A DNA stretch of 64,000 nt from a bacterium (GTDB lineage Bacteria; Cyanobacteriota; Vampirovibrionia; Gastranaerophilales; Gastranaerophilaceae). The notes below the pieces were generated by a model that was given only the letters and a program-made list of their open reading frames with translations, had not been told where the DNA came from and did not search any database. Position numbers and translations under genes: made by a program. The number at the start of each line of letters is the position of its first letter. Within the stretch, counting starts at the first letter, position 1. The DNA lies in the NCBI GenBank assembly GCA_017559905.1, contig JAFYQF010000023.1, positions 64,001-128,000 on the forward strand. Direction: 5' to 3'. Shown in pieces: positions 35,720 through 44,499 of the stretch.

Positions 35720-35757
35720 ATTAAAAGAGGACAAGATTTTTCTTATCCTCTTTTAAT
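35720..35757. terminator. Terminator between crcB and tRNA-Leu
   Basis: ATTAAAAGAGGA / TCCTCTTTTAAT, continued inward by AAGA / TCTT, makes a 16-pair stem with unpaired C/A and a T4 loop. It abuts the tRNA 3' end. Confidence 0.8.
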
Positions 35758-35838
35758 TGTCGTAGGCGGGACTTGAACCCGCACGGATCTCTCCACACGC
35801 CCCTCAAACGTGCGCGTATACCATTCCGCCACTACGAC
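35758..35838 (-). tRNA. tRNA-Leu (anticodon GAG)
   Basis: The acceptor stem is GTCGTAG / CTACGAC with discriminator A. The anticodon stem is CACGT / GCGTG with loop TTGAGGG, giving GAG (reads CUC and CUU). A long variable arm (class II) is present, and the T-arm is GCGGGTTCAAGTCCCGC. The 3' CCA is not encoded. Confidence 0.93.
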
Positions 35839-35992
35839 ATACTTTTAAAATTTATTCAATTTTCAACGATTTTAGATTGTCTTCGTGACGGATGTATTCA
35901 CTTTCGTTCATACCCTCTCGAAAAACGATACTCAATCGTTTTTCTCGGCAGAGTGCCACTACGACATACTTTTAAAATTTATTCAATTTTCA
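35828..35992. repeat. Direct repeat: duplicated tRNA-Leu 5' end and upstream region
   Basis: A 38-base sequence covering the first 11 bases of the tRNA plus 27 bases of its upstream region (35828-35865) recurs exactly at 35955-35992. The 89 bases between hold a perfect 10-base hairpin, GAAAAACGAT / ATCGTTTTTC. The second copy has no tRNA body. Confidence 0.85.
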
Positions 35993-36036
35993 GTGTTTTT
36001 GTACAAACCTACAAACTGATATTACCACAAAATATC

Positions 36037-37026
36037 TTATTTTAAAAGTTTGAATTTTTGTTTTGCTATTATTTGTTTAACTTTCAATGACCAATAGCCA
36101 TCGTTCATTGTAGGGTTAAAATATTTCCACCAACCATTATATGAACCCTGTAAGTGAGTTAACAACTCCATATATTCAGCATAATATTCAGGTTTCAAAT
36201 CATCCTGGAATTTTCCTAACCAAGAAGTCGCTTTGCCAAAATATTTACTCAACGCCATTGTTCCATAATCGTCAAATTTGCGTAACTTTATCAACAATTC
36301 TTCAACCGCTTTTGTTACATAAATAGGTGAATGGTTTTTCTTCTTTTTAACAGTCATTGCACTACCAACACGGTTTTTACGGTAGCAATACGGGAATTCA
36401 TCTATCACCTCAATTCGTTCACCCAAAATCATTGAATGGAAAAACGGCAACTGATCTTGACCAACCTTTATCAATTGGAATTTGATATTATTATCAATTA
36501 AAAACTTACGTCTATAAAGTTTTGTCCAAGCTGTCGATGGGAATTCAAAAATATCTTTCTTAATATCATCTGCAGAAAAAACTTTATTAATATATTTTTT
36601 ATCAACAGTTTTTAAGCTATAACCGCCTTTACTTTTGTAAATTCGCCCTTCGTTTTCATAACAAGACAATCCACCAAATATAAGGATATCCAAATTATCT
36701 TCAACTGCCTTTGAATACAATTTTTCTAAAACAGAATTATTATCCAACCAATCATCACCGTCTACAAAGTAAATATATTCACCTTGTGCAATTGCTAATG
36801 CAGTATTTCTAGCGACTCCAGAACCTTCATTTTTTTTATCAATAATTATTATTCTAGAATCTTTTTCTTTATATTGTTGCAATACAGAAAGCGATTCATC
36901 AGAAGACCCATCGTTAACGCAAATAATTTCAATATCCTCAAGCGTTTGAGAAACAATACTATCCAAACACATCGGAAGATATTTTCCAACATTATAAACC
37001 GGCATAATAACAGATAATTTAGTCAT
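36037..37026 (-). CDS. Family 2 glycosyltransferase
   Basis: The 329-aa protein has an N-terminal GT-A domain: LSVIMPVYNVGKYL, the nucleotide-sugar Asp in VNDGSSDES, GSGVARNTAL and the metal DxD in FVDGDDWLD. The C-terminal part is like those of capsule or LPS transferases (KVGQDQLPFFHSM). It lies 35 bases after flgC on the same strand and could be co-transcribed. A role in modifying a flagellar or surface protein is possible but not shown. Confidence 0.9.
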   Translation of the reverse strand: MTKLSVIMPVYNVGKYLPMCLDSIVSQTLEDIEIICVNDGSSDESLSVLQQYKEKDSRIIIIDKKNEGSGVARNTALAIAQGEYIYFVDGDDWLDNNSVLEKLYSKAVEDNLDILIFGGLSCYENEGRIYKSKGGYSLKTVDKKYINKVFSADDIKKDIFEFPSTAWTKLYRRKFLIDNNIKFQLIKVGQDQLPFFHSMILGERIEVIDEFPYCYRKNRVGSAMTVKKKKNHSPIYVTKAVEELLIKLRKFDDYGTMALSKYFGKATSWLGKFQDDLKPEYYAEYMELLTHLQGSYNGWWKYFNPTMNDGYWSLKVKQIIAKQKFKLLK

Positions 37027-37061
37027 AATTCCCTCCGAGTGAATTATACCACAAAGAGAAA

Positions 37062-37505
37062 TTATCTACCTATTTCTGTAGCACGAGAAGCCATAGATTT
37101 TGTGATATTCACTAGTGCAAGGTTAGCCTCATAAGCTCTTTGCGCCAATATAGCATCCGCCATTTCAACCATAGGGTTAACGTTAGAAGCTCTTATATAG
37201 CCTTCAGCATCAGCATCAGGATGACCTGGTTTATAAATCCTTTCTCCAAGGTTTGTATCTTCAATTGTGCCGTTAAACACAACCCCACCTTGAAGCAATG
37301 GCAAAGTACCAATTCCAAAAACATCTTCTTTCATTTCGTTTAATAGTCCGTGAAAAGAGATTTCTTCAGTCGCATTCAAAACTGGAATACGTCTAACATA
37401 GTTTGGCGTATCAATGTTTGCCATATTTCGTGAATGTACGTCAAGTCTTAATCCGTGTGTGCGGAGTGCTCTTTGACCTATATCCATTGAACCCATTAGA
37501 CTCAT
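37062..37505 (-). CDS. flgC: Flagellar proximal rod protein FlgC
   Basis: The 147-aa protein has the N-terminal rod motif SRNMANIDTPNYVRR (A-N-x-x-T-P-x-Y) and the C-terminal helix NPMVEMADAILAQRAYEANLAL, both typical of FlgC. AGGAG lies 8 bases before the ATG. It follows flgB by 51 bases. The usual next gene, fliE, is missing here. Confidence 0.93.
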   Translation of the reverse strand: MSLMGSMDIGQRALRTHGLRLDVHSRNMANIDTPNYVRRIPVLNATEEISFHGLLNEMKEDVFGIGTLPLLQGGVVFNGTIEDTNLGERIYKPGHPDADAEGYIRASNVNPMVEMADAILAQRAYEANLALVNITKSMASRATEIGR

Positions 37506-37556
37506 AATTTATGCTCCTGTCTTTTTTCTTATGCCGAAGTTTAAAAATCCGACGAA

Positions 37557-37904
37557 CTACTTACCTACATTAATTACAGTTTTCATTTCTGTAATAATAT
37601 TAGACATACGTCTTGTTGCCATTGTATAAAGAAGTGCGTTGTGTTGAAGTTCCATCAACTCTTTATCAGGCTTAATTTCTTCATAAGTTCTTTGAGAAAT
37701 AACGCCTGACGCACCCAATTTTTCAGAAAGTTTAGTTTCCAAAGGACTATTCATACTTCCAAGATATTCAGCGAAATCTATATCACGTCTTACGTATCCT
37801 GGAGTATCCATGTTAGCAAGGTTAGAACCTAATGCGACTTGTCTTTGTGAAATCAAGTCCATCATTAATCCAACTTTTCCCATATGATCTAGTGCTGTAA
37901 ACAT
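37557..37904 (-). CDS. flgB: Flagellar proximal rod protein FlgB
   Basis: The 115-aa protein contains LGSNLANMDTPGYVRRDIDFAEYL, the FlgB rod signature. A C-terminal helix LQHNALLYTMATRRMSNIITE follows. AAGGA lies 5 bases before the ATG. It lies between flgC and the two FlgF/FlgG-like genes, all in one direction. Confidence 0.92.
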   Translation of the reverse strand: MFTALDHMGKVGLMMDLISQRQVALGSNLANMDTPGYVRRDIDFAEYLGSMNSPLETKLSEKLGASGVISQRTYEEIKPDKELMELQHNALLYTMATRRMSNIITEMKTVINVGK

Positions 37905-37944
37905 TTTTGTCCTTTCAAACTTTTTGTAACTTTTACCTTAAATA

Positions 37945-38661
37945 TTATTCTCTAATATTTATTGATTTGTTGTACATATCATCGACAACTTTCATCAACC
38001 TTGTACTAGCAAGCATTGAGGCATTAAGTCTTAAAACTGTACTCACGTTATCGTAGATATTTACGTTAGAATTTTCGATATTATTTTGCGCAAAATATTC
38101 GTGATCAACAACCAATTTAGCTTCACCAGAACCTTCAGTAGGAACCAATTTATTCAAACCGCCTTGTTCGAGTTCTTCTGGGTTGTCGAACTGTACCAAC
38201 GGAATATTACCAGCTTTTTTAGGTTTAGCGCCAACAGCATCGTAAACCATAACATCGCCATTAGCTTTGATTTCAAACTTGTAGCAATTAGTAGGTAGCT
38301 GAATACCTTCGCCAACAATCCAATCGTCACTAGTCATTAGGTAACCGTTTTTGCCTTGCTTAAACCCGCCATCACGAGTGTATTGAACTTCGCCAAACTT
38401 TGACACTACAGGGATATAACCAGGACCCATAATAGCAACATCATAAGGATTGCTTGTTACTTGCACAGAGCCTACTCTGTGGTCAGAACGAATTGCGCCA
38501 GTCAAATAGCCGTCTTCGTTAAGCATTTGTTCAAAGCGCACAGACTTATAACCCTTGGTATTGTAGTTTGCAAGGTCATTAGCTATATAACCAAGCCTAT
38601 CCCATTGGTTAGTTACGTTATTTACGCTTTTTCTGATAATTCCTTGAAGATTGTGCATCAT
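37945..38661 (-). CDS. Flagellar rod/hook-basal-body protein (FlgG/FlgF family), copy 1
   Basis: The 238-aa protein begins with a rod-type helix and LANYNTKGYKSVRFEQ. It then has the central FlgG/FlgE module SDHRVGSVQVTSNPYDVAIMGPGYIPV and YTRDGGFKQGKNGYLMT. The C-terminal NSNVNIYDNVSTVLRLNASM forms the other end of the paired rod helices. FlgF and FlgG are not easily separated by eye. Confidence 0.85.
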   Translation of the reverse strand: MMHNLQGIIRKSVNNVTNQWDRLGYIANDLANYNTKGYKSVRFEQMLNEDGYLTGAIRSDHRVGSVQVTSNPYDVAIMGPGYIPVVSKFGEVQYTRDGGFKQGKNGYLMTSDDWIVGEGIQLPTNCYKFEIKANGDVMVYDAVGAKPKKAGNIPLVQFDNPEELEQGGLNKLVPTEGSGEAKLVVDHEYFAQNNIENSNVNIYDNVSTVLRLNASMLASTRLMKVVDDMYNKSINIRE

Positions 38662-38686
38662 AATTTCAAATTCCTTATAACATTAC

Positions 38687-39385
38687 CTATGACGTACTGC
38701 CTAGTTGAGAGATAACTTTTTGCAAGTTTTGGTTTTGCATCATAAAGATGTGACGGTTAGCCTCGAAGTTTCTGATAATAGGCATCATCGAAATGAACTC
38801 ATTTTGCAAAGAAACGTTTGAATATTCATTGTAACCTTGCTTAACTTGTGGGTCCATAATTACAACACCATTAGTATCGACGACACCAATATGACCTGCC
38901 AAAAGCATTTTCCCATTAGTTTTGTCCAAAACTCTCACGCCACCCATCTCGTCGATTTTGATATCTTGAACCTTTTCAGGCACAAGAGGCAATTGAATAG
39001 GAGTACCTGCGTTTGACAAAACACTTCTATCATCAAGAGTTAAGAGATTACCAACTTTGTCGATTTTGAAACGACCGTCACGAGTAAGCTTAACTCCTCC
39101 AGGGCCTTCAGTTTGGAAGTAGCCTTCTTTAGCGATTGCGACATCCAAAGGATTAGCTGACATAGTAATACGCCCGACTTTTGTGTCAGTAGTTGTGGAA
39201 ATACCATTTACGCCCAAGAATTCTGTAAACGAAGACACAACAGCTTCTTGACGTTGATAACCAACTTTATCAAAACCATTAACGTTTTCGTTACCAATAG
39301 CCATAAGTTGAGTTTGAACCTGCATTGCACGAATAGCAACATCGATTCCTCTCTCCATATAACGTATTCCGCCATTGATTTTCAT
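38687..39385 (-). CDS. Flagellar rod/hook-basal-body protein (FlgF/FlgG family), copy 2
   Basis: The 232-aa protein has a GAGGT site 6 bases before ATG 39385 (MKINGGIRYMERGIDVA). The motifs are ENVNGFDKVGYQRQE, TKVGRITMSANPLDVAIAKEGYF, LTRDGRFKIDKVGNLLT and the C-terminal EYSNVSLQNEFISMM. The MERGIDVAIRAMQ segment is close to FlgF and FlgG starts. It is the first gene of the rod cluster. Confidence 0.85.
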   Translation of the reverse strand: MKINGGIRYMERGIDVAIRAMQVQTQLMAIGNENVNGFDKVGYQRQEAVVSSFTEFLGVNGISTTTDTKVGRITMSANPLDVAIAKEGYFQTEGPGGVKLTRDGRFKIDKVGNLLTLDDRSVLSNAGTPIQLPLVPEKVQDIKIDEMGGVRVLDKTNGKMLLAGHIGVVDTNGVVIMDPQVKQGYNEYSNVSLQNEFISMMPIIRNFEANRHIFMMQNQNLQKVISQLGSTS

Positions 39386-39539
39386 AACTTCTACCTCTAC
39401 TTTGTTTTTGTATAATACTACGGCTATATTTACAGTTTGACGTAGTTTTATAAAAAAAAATCCTCTATTTGTATGGGTTTTATATTTTTTATAAGGATTT
39501 TTGAAAAGAAGTCAACATTTTTGGTACTCTAAATTTTCC

Positions 39540-39574
39540 TGTCATTCTGATGAGCGTAAGCGAAGAAGAATCTC
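39540..39574. repeat. Second copy of the TGTCATTCTGA-type extragenic repeat
   Basis: It begins TGTCATTCTGATGAGCGTAA and ends GAAGAATCTC, a variant of 25790-25815 with a different middle. It lies in the 285-base gap between the flagellar cluster and the giant pseudopilin gene. Confidence 0.65.
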
Positions 39575-39601
39575 AATTTTTGTTTTACTAAATCGATACT
39601 A

Positions 39602-39635
39602 ATAAAAGTGACACCTCTTAAATTAGAGGTGCCAC
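39602..39635 (-). terminator. Terminator after the giant pseudopilin gene
   Basis: GTGACACCTCT / AGAGGTGCCAC is an 11-base stem with one mismatch and a 6-base loop, followed on the minus strand by TTTTATT. Confidence 0.8.
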
Positions 39636-39670
39636 ACTATTATATTTAATATACTTGAAATTTTATGTTA

Positions 39671-42600
39671 TTAATCATCTAGCTCCCAAGTATCGTAATT
39701 AAGAATGATAGTAACAGATTGGACTTTATTAGTGGTCAAAGTAAATTGAGCAGGTTTTGGTGTAGTTGCAGTTACTCTTATACCACAACTTCCACTCCTA
39801 TCACAAACGCGACCACCATGAGGTGAAGTTACTGTGTATGTACCAATAGGAGCATCATCGATGTATATATCACCATCATCAGCATACCAAGTACCCTTGA
39901 ACTGATCTCCAGTATCGTGATTATATAAATCATAATCACATTGCGCCGCAACGTAGTCACCTTCACCTTGACAAGAGAGGAGAATCGTACCGGTTCCGCC
40001 ACCACTGCCACTGTCAGATTTAGTAATACAAACTTTAGAAGAGGTAGCCGAGCCATCCGTATATCTAGCATAGAAGCATCCACCAGTAGTGTGATATTTA
40101 GATACTTCAACCGATACAGCTTTAGTACCCGTTCCTGATGATGGACTTGGGAACATAGTATCCCCTTCTGCGATGATTTGCCAAGCTTTTGTATAATTAG
40201 ACGGTACAACACTAAAGCCTGAAATAGTAACGTCTTGAGCTGCAGTTACAGTAACAGTATTGCCACTAGCAGATACTGTTGGAGTTGTACCAGTAACATC
40301 TCCGCCACCATATTTAGCACTTAAAGAACCGACTTTCAACTCAATAGTATCTTTAACAGACGAGCCATTACAGCCATAAGTGATTTTAACATCTTTAGTA
40401 CCGCCTTGTGGAACGGTAACAGAAGATGGCGAGAAGGTTACTTTAGTAATATCGTCATAACAAGTAGTACAACCATATCCACAACCACAACCCATTGATA
40501 TGGTAGGATTAAAGCCACTATAACTAAATGTGTAAGAGCCAGCTGCAACAGTCATTTCACCTGACACACCAGGATTACCAGTTAGATCCATGTTATAAGT
40601 ACCACCGCCAGTAGCAATAACGTTGATACCGATGATATCAAACACGGTAGAAGAACCGCAATTAGTATAATCAATATCCGTAGTAAATCTAATCTTACCA
40701 TCAGATCTAGCGCCTAATGCATAACAAACATTAACGGTTTTAGTAGATGAAGTAGTACCAAAACTTGCCGAAGTAGCCCCGAGAACCATCTGATAATCGT
40801 TATTAGAGTTATTATTAACAGAACCGCTTAAGCTATATGTTTTGCCACACGGTACGGTTACGGTTGCTCCTCCAAGACTTCTTGGGTTGAATGTTGTTGA
40901 TTTTGATGTGGTATCACTTGTGTATGTAATTGTACCGTCTATATCGACCACATCACATTCGTTGTTACCAACCATTCCGTTTTGGAATGTAATTTTACAT
41001 TCTTGCGCTTTCGGCTTCATACAAACATTTACGGTATTTCGTGCAGATGTAGACATAAATGATGTTGAAGTTGGTGAGAATGTTATATCATATCCATCTT
41101 TCGATGCACTGTAATTATATGACTGACTACAAGGCACCTGAAGCACAGGAGTTTGTCCAGGAGCAAAATATGTAGACGCACTCTTTCCACCTGTTACATT
41201 TATGGTTGTTGATACTGAACTAGATGTTGAACAACCTGATGCAGTAGAGTTCTTGAACATAATCTCACATATTGATGAAGTTCCGCGCTCTTCTAATGAA
41301 TAATTAATATTAACAGTAGTATTCTTACAAATCTGTCCACTCCAAGAACCTCCAACAGGAGAACCATCGACGGTTACTGATTTTACAATACCCTTCAATG
41401 AAACATTGCTTGGGATATAATCGCTACCATTTGAATAATAACCACTCTTTTCATAGGCTGGATCATTGAATGTAAATGAGGCTGTTGTACCACCATTTAC
41501 TGTTGTTTGGTAATAACCACCACCCATAGAGCTATATGGAGAAATATACCAAGGGCCAGAACCATTACCCCAACCAGCACTCATATAGATTGGGCTATTA
41601 GAATAAGAATCATAAGTTTCTGTTACTGTCAATGTATACCTATTTGAAGAAGCACAAGGGTCTGGAAGTGCTGATTCATCAATAGTAAACTGAGCCATGA
41701 AATCAGTACCTAGACCTTCAAATAAGCTTGTTGATTGAGATAAACTACCAACATTTGTGCCATTTATATTCAAACCTGTCACAGACAATTGCGCTATATC
41801 AGAGATTTTAGTTTCTCCTGGCACTTTTATAATTGTACTATAGTCAGACAATGTTGCGATACTGAATGAACCAGAACCAACACTGTTGCCTCCAACTTTT
41901 AATGTATAATTACCCGTTGCAGAATGCACACCATTTCCATGTTTTATCAACAATTCTAATGTCTTTTCAGGATCTTTTGTACAAGCAAAATCTAATGTTA
42001 CGTTAGAGGTTTTGCCTGCAACTACGTTTACTGATGATGGTGTTGGACCTGTCAATTTTAATCCGCATTTGTCATCTTGACCTGAAATTACTATATTACT
42101 TGCTGATATATTATATGAACCTGGCATCATTTTGTGTTCTGCTGATTGTGAACCACCCTGTGCGGCAGACAATGTACCAGACTCATCATCACTTGGGCTA
42201 CCACTTACTAGGTATTTTGCTGATACATTTGATACATATTCTGTACCTGCCAAGTTCAAAGTAACTTTTACTGTTCCCTTTGCACTGTTTTTACATGCAC
42301 AATCAAAATCCATTGCTGGTAACATTGTATTCATTACGTTGTACATCTTTTCGCCAATTTGAATACTTGTTTCTTCTCCAATTGGATAGTCTGTACCGTC
42401 TATTGTGATTACCCATGATTCTGTTCCATTGTCGACAACTTCGTCAAATCTGTCTGCCTCGGTTCCACAAGTCACGCCTGTAACTGCTTCTTTCTTCAAG
42501 GTTACATTAGCACTTGAACCCAAACCTACAGTTTTATTTAATCTGCCCAACGCTGATGCTTTTGTGCCTACATCACCGTTTTCTTTGAAACATGTTTTAT

Positions 42601-44194
42601 ATGTAGCGCCTACGCTTGCTGAGATACTTATACCATCTGGCAAGTCACTGCTTGATGATACTTTTACTGTACCTGTTGTCACGCCGCCGCTTGTTGCATT
42701 TTTAGTTGTTGTTACTTCTATTAAGAATGAGTTTGGTGAATCATCACATTTTCCTATCAAGTTTTCTGTCAATGATACACCTGCGGTGCTTCCTACTGAC
42801 ACCTCAACTTTTTGTTGACCTGACTCACCATTCAAATATGCACCCGCAACTGGAGTTACTGTTACTTCGTAAGATGAGCCTACCAAGTATTTATCTTCAC
42901 TACCTGCTACAGGACAGTTCCCTGGTGGCAATGTCACTGGACAGTTCAATTTTGCTGCTGCTGGTCGGTTATCTACGATTGCACCACATTCAGCTTTAGC
43001 TTCTTTTTTACAATCCCCAGTTACGGTTACGTCTGAATCTACGATTTGGATTGTTTTGCTTGTCCATGATGGTTGATACATTGTATCATCCACACTCTCC
43101 ATTGTTACTGTATAGTTACCTGGAGCTTTGTCACAGCCTGTACCTTCAACTATACATTTGTCCGCAACACCTGATATGTTTGCGGCAATACAATAGGTTT
43201 TATCATCATCATCATCACCGCCTCCGCCTGGATGCGTTACGTCTTGTGCAGCTTTTTCTACTGGTTTTTCTGTATTCTCTGTACATGTCAAGTCGTCTAC
43301 AGTTACGTTTGCATCTTTTACTGTAACTTGTTTTGTAAACCAGCTACATTTATATCCAGGTTTTGGTACTGCCATCAATACATATTGACCGTTTACTTTT
43401 CCGCCACCTGCACCTACCAATGTTTGCAATCCTTGTGATGGCATTGGACTTACAGAAATTGTATACTCTGTCATAGGTGCTCTGTCATCGTTTGCATCTG
43501 GAATTGCATTTTCATCTACTGTCTTTTCTTGTACTAATGTCGGTGGTGCTTCTGTTGTCGCTGCCACCACTGTATTTTCTTCCTCTTCAGCTACTGCTGA
43601 ACCTGGTTGGATTATGTATTCAAATCTATCTTCGCCTATTACGTTTGGTTCTTCAGGACCGTTCACGTCTACCATCAAGGTCTGTGCGCCGCCTTGGAAG
43701 TTATTGATTGGCAAATACCATTCAACACCCTCGTTTGTTACGGCGTTCACTTGACCCGCTGTACAGTTTGGTTCTGTACCTGGCTTAATATTTAATCTGC
43801 TTATGAATAATGTACAAAACTTCGTATCTCCTGAATGGGTTTCTCCATTCAATGTTACCGCGTCAGTGTTCGCCAAGCCATTGAATGTCTTTGTCCTTGG
43901 ATACAAAAATTCATCTGACGCTAACTCATGCACTACTCGTTCCACGACAAATGTCGCTTTCTTATGTAATGCATCTGTCTCATCGGGTTGGGCTTTCTTT
44001 AATATCGGCACTAACAATATTGCCAATGCTCCCAATATACCCAAGGTGATTAATACTTCACTCATCGTGAAGGCTGACAATTCCGTGTTGAACATTTTCT
44101 TCCACGTTTGTCCAAAGGCTGACCAAGCCTTTCTGACGTCCGTACCATCTGGCACTAACGCACCCAAACATTTTTTGCTCAAAAGATTTTTCAT
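39671..44194 (-). CDS. Giant prepilin-type protein (about 1,507 aa) with repeated Cys-rich beta modules
   Basis: The ATG at 44194 has AGGAG 8 bases upstream; an ATG at 44218 has none. A 41-residue leader ends in ELSA, then FTMSEVLITLGILGALAILL. After it comes the domain shared with the 746-aa protein (about residues 60-270). Then follow serial modules of roughly 80-110 aa with the pattern (E/G)-x-C-x-[IV]-x-[FL] ... V-P-C-x-x-x-Y ... V-N-V-C (for example TVNVCMKPKAQECKITFQNG), and the shared C-terminus (TYTVTSPHGGR). Ordinary pseudopilins are 120-250 aa. Surface adhesion or fibre-tip roles are likely. A structured leader precedes it. Confidence 0.8.
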   Translation of the reverse strand: MKNLLSKKCLGALVPDGTDVRKAWSAFGQTWKKMFNTELSAFTMSEVLITLGILGALAILLVPILKKAQPDETDALHKKATFVVERVVHELASDEFLYPRTKTFNGLANTDAVTLNGETHSGDTKFCTLFISRLNIKPGTEPNCTAGQVNAVTNEGVEWYLPINNFQGGAQTLMVDVNGPEEPNVIGEDRFEYIIQPGSAVAEEEENTVVAATTEAPPTLVQEKTVDENAIPDANDDRAPMTEYTISVSPMPSQGLQTLVGAGGGKVNGQYVLMAVPKPGYKCSWFTKQVTVKDANVTVDDLTCTENTEKPVEKAAQDVTHPGGGGDDDDDKTYCIAANISGVADKCIVEGTGCDKAPGNYTVTMESVDDTMYQPSWTSKTIQIVDSDVTVTGDCKKEAKAECGAIVDNRPAAAKLNCPVTLPPGNCPVAGSEDKYLVGSSYEVTVTPVAGAYLNGESGQQKVEVSVGSTAGVSLTENLIGKCDDSPNSFLIEVTTTKNATSGGVTTGTVKVSSSSDLPDGISISASVGATYKTCFKENGDVGTKASALGRLNKTVGLGSSANVTLKKEAVTGVTCGTEADRFDEVVDNGTESWVITIDGTDYPIGEETSIQIGEKMYNVMNTMLPAMDFDCACKNSAKGTVKVTLNLAGTEYVSNVSAKYLVSGSPSDDESGTLSAAQGGSQSAEHKMMPGSYNISASNIVISGQDDKCGLKLTGPTPSSVNVVAGKTSNVTLDFACTKDPEKTLELLIKHGNGVHSATGNYTLKVGGNSVGSGSFSIATLSDYSTIIKVPGETKISDIAQLSVTGLNINGTNVGSLSQSTSLFEGLGTDFMAQFTIDESALPDPCASSNRYTLTVTETYDSYSNSPIYMSAGWGNGSGPWYISPYSSMGGGYYQTTVNGGTTASFTFNDPAYEKSGYYSNGSDYIPSNVSLKGIVKSVTVDGSPVGGSWSGQICKNTTVNINYSLEERGTSSICEIMFKNSTASGCSTSSSVSTTINVTGGKSASTYFAPGQTPVLQVPCSQSYNYSASKDGYDITFSPTSTSFMSTSARNTVNVCMKPKAQECKITFQNGMVGNNECDVVDIDGTITYTSDTTSKSTTFNPRSLGGATVTVPCGKTYSLSGSVNNNSNNDYQMVLGATSASFGTTSSTKTVNVCYALGARSDGKIRFTTDIDYTNCGSSTVFDIIGINVIATGGGTYNMDLTGNPGVSGEMTVAAGSYTFSYSGFNPTISMGCGCGYGCTTCYDDITKVTFSPSSVTVPQGGTKDVKITYGCNGSSVKDTIELKVGSLSAKYGGGDVTGTTPTVSASGNTVTVTAAQDVTISGFSVVPSNYTKAWQIIAEGDTMFPSPSSGTGTKAVSVEVSKYHTTGGCFYARYTDGSATSSKVCITKSDSGSGGGTGTILLSCQGEGDYVAAQCDYDLYNHDTGDQFKGTWYADDGDIYIDDAPIGTYTVTSPHGGRVCDRSGSCGIRVTATTPKPAQFTLTTNKVQSVTIILNYDTWELDD

Positions 44195-44218
44195 ACTTTT
44201 TGCTCCTAATATATCCAT

Positions 44219-44365
44219 CGTTTTACGTTATATTCATCCAAACACGGAAAACCCGACAAAGAAAATCTTTGTCTAGGCTATTTCCGCACAACAATCTCGG
44301 GCAACAAGCATACCTGAAGCCCGTCCTTTCCAATAATTAACATTTTGGAAAGAGACATCATAATA
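44219..44365 (-). promoter_or_regulatory. Structured leader of the giant pseudopilin gene
   Basis: On the minus strand three stems follow each other: TTTCCAA / TTGGAAA (44351-44327), CGGGC / GCCCG (44323-44298), and a long one at 44286-44245 (CGGAAA...TTTTCCG outside, GACAAAGA / TCTTTGTC inside). It lacks the conserved core of known c-di-GMP riboswitches. There is no T-run, so it is not a terminator. The 746-aa paralogue has no such leader. The whole gap to 44499 has no ORF. Confidence 0.5.
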
Positions 44366-44437
44366 GATTATTGTTCCTTTTGCTCAATATAATACACTTT
44401 TATTATAACTCTCCTTTTTAGCGTTTTCAACCCTAAT

Positions 44438-44466
44438 TTGTCATTTCTTAATATTTTTGATATAAT
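44438..44466 (+). promoter_or_regulatory. Sigma-70-type promoter of the yebC operon
   Basis: TTGTCA at 44438-44443, a 17-base spacer and TATAAT at 44461-44466. The expected start of transcription is near 44473. GGAGG at 44489-44493 is the ribosome-binding site. Confidence 0.85.
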
Positions 44467-44499
44467 TCTTTTCATAAGTTACAGATTCGGAGGTATAAA

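Noticed and set aside
35955-35992. Second tRNA gene
   Set aside because: Only the first 11 bases of the tRNA and its upstream DNA are repeated; there is no body.
42034-43795. Several ORFs opposite the giant pseudopilin gene
   Set aside because: They are reverse-strand shadows of the biased repeat coding sequence, with low-complexity products and no start sites.
44219-44365. c-di-GMP class I or II riboswitch before the pseudopilin gene
   Set aside because: The conserved core segments (GCAAA type with tetraloop receptor, or the class II pseudoknot elements) are not found.
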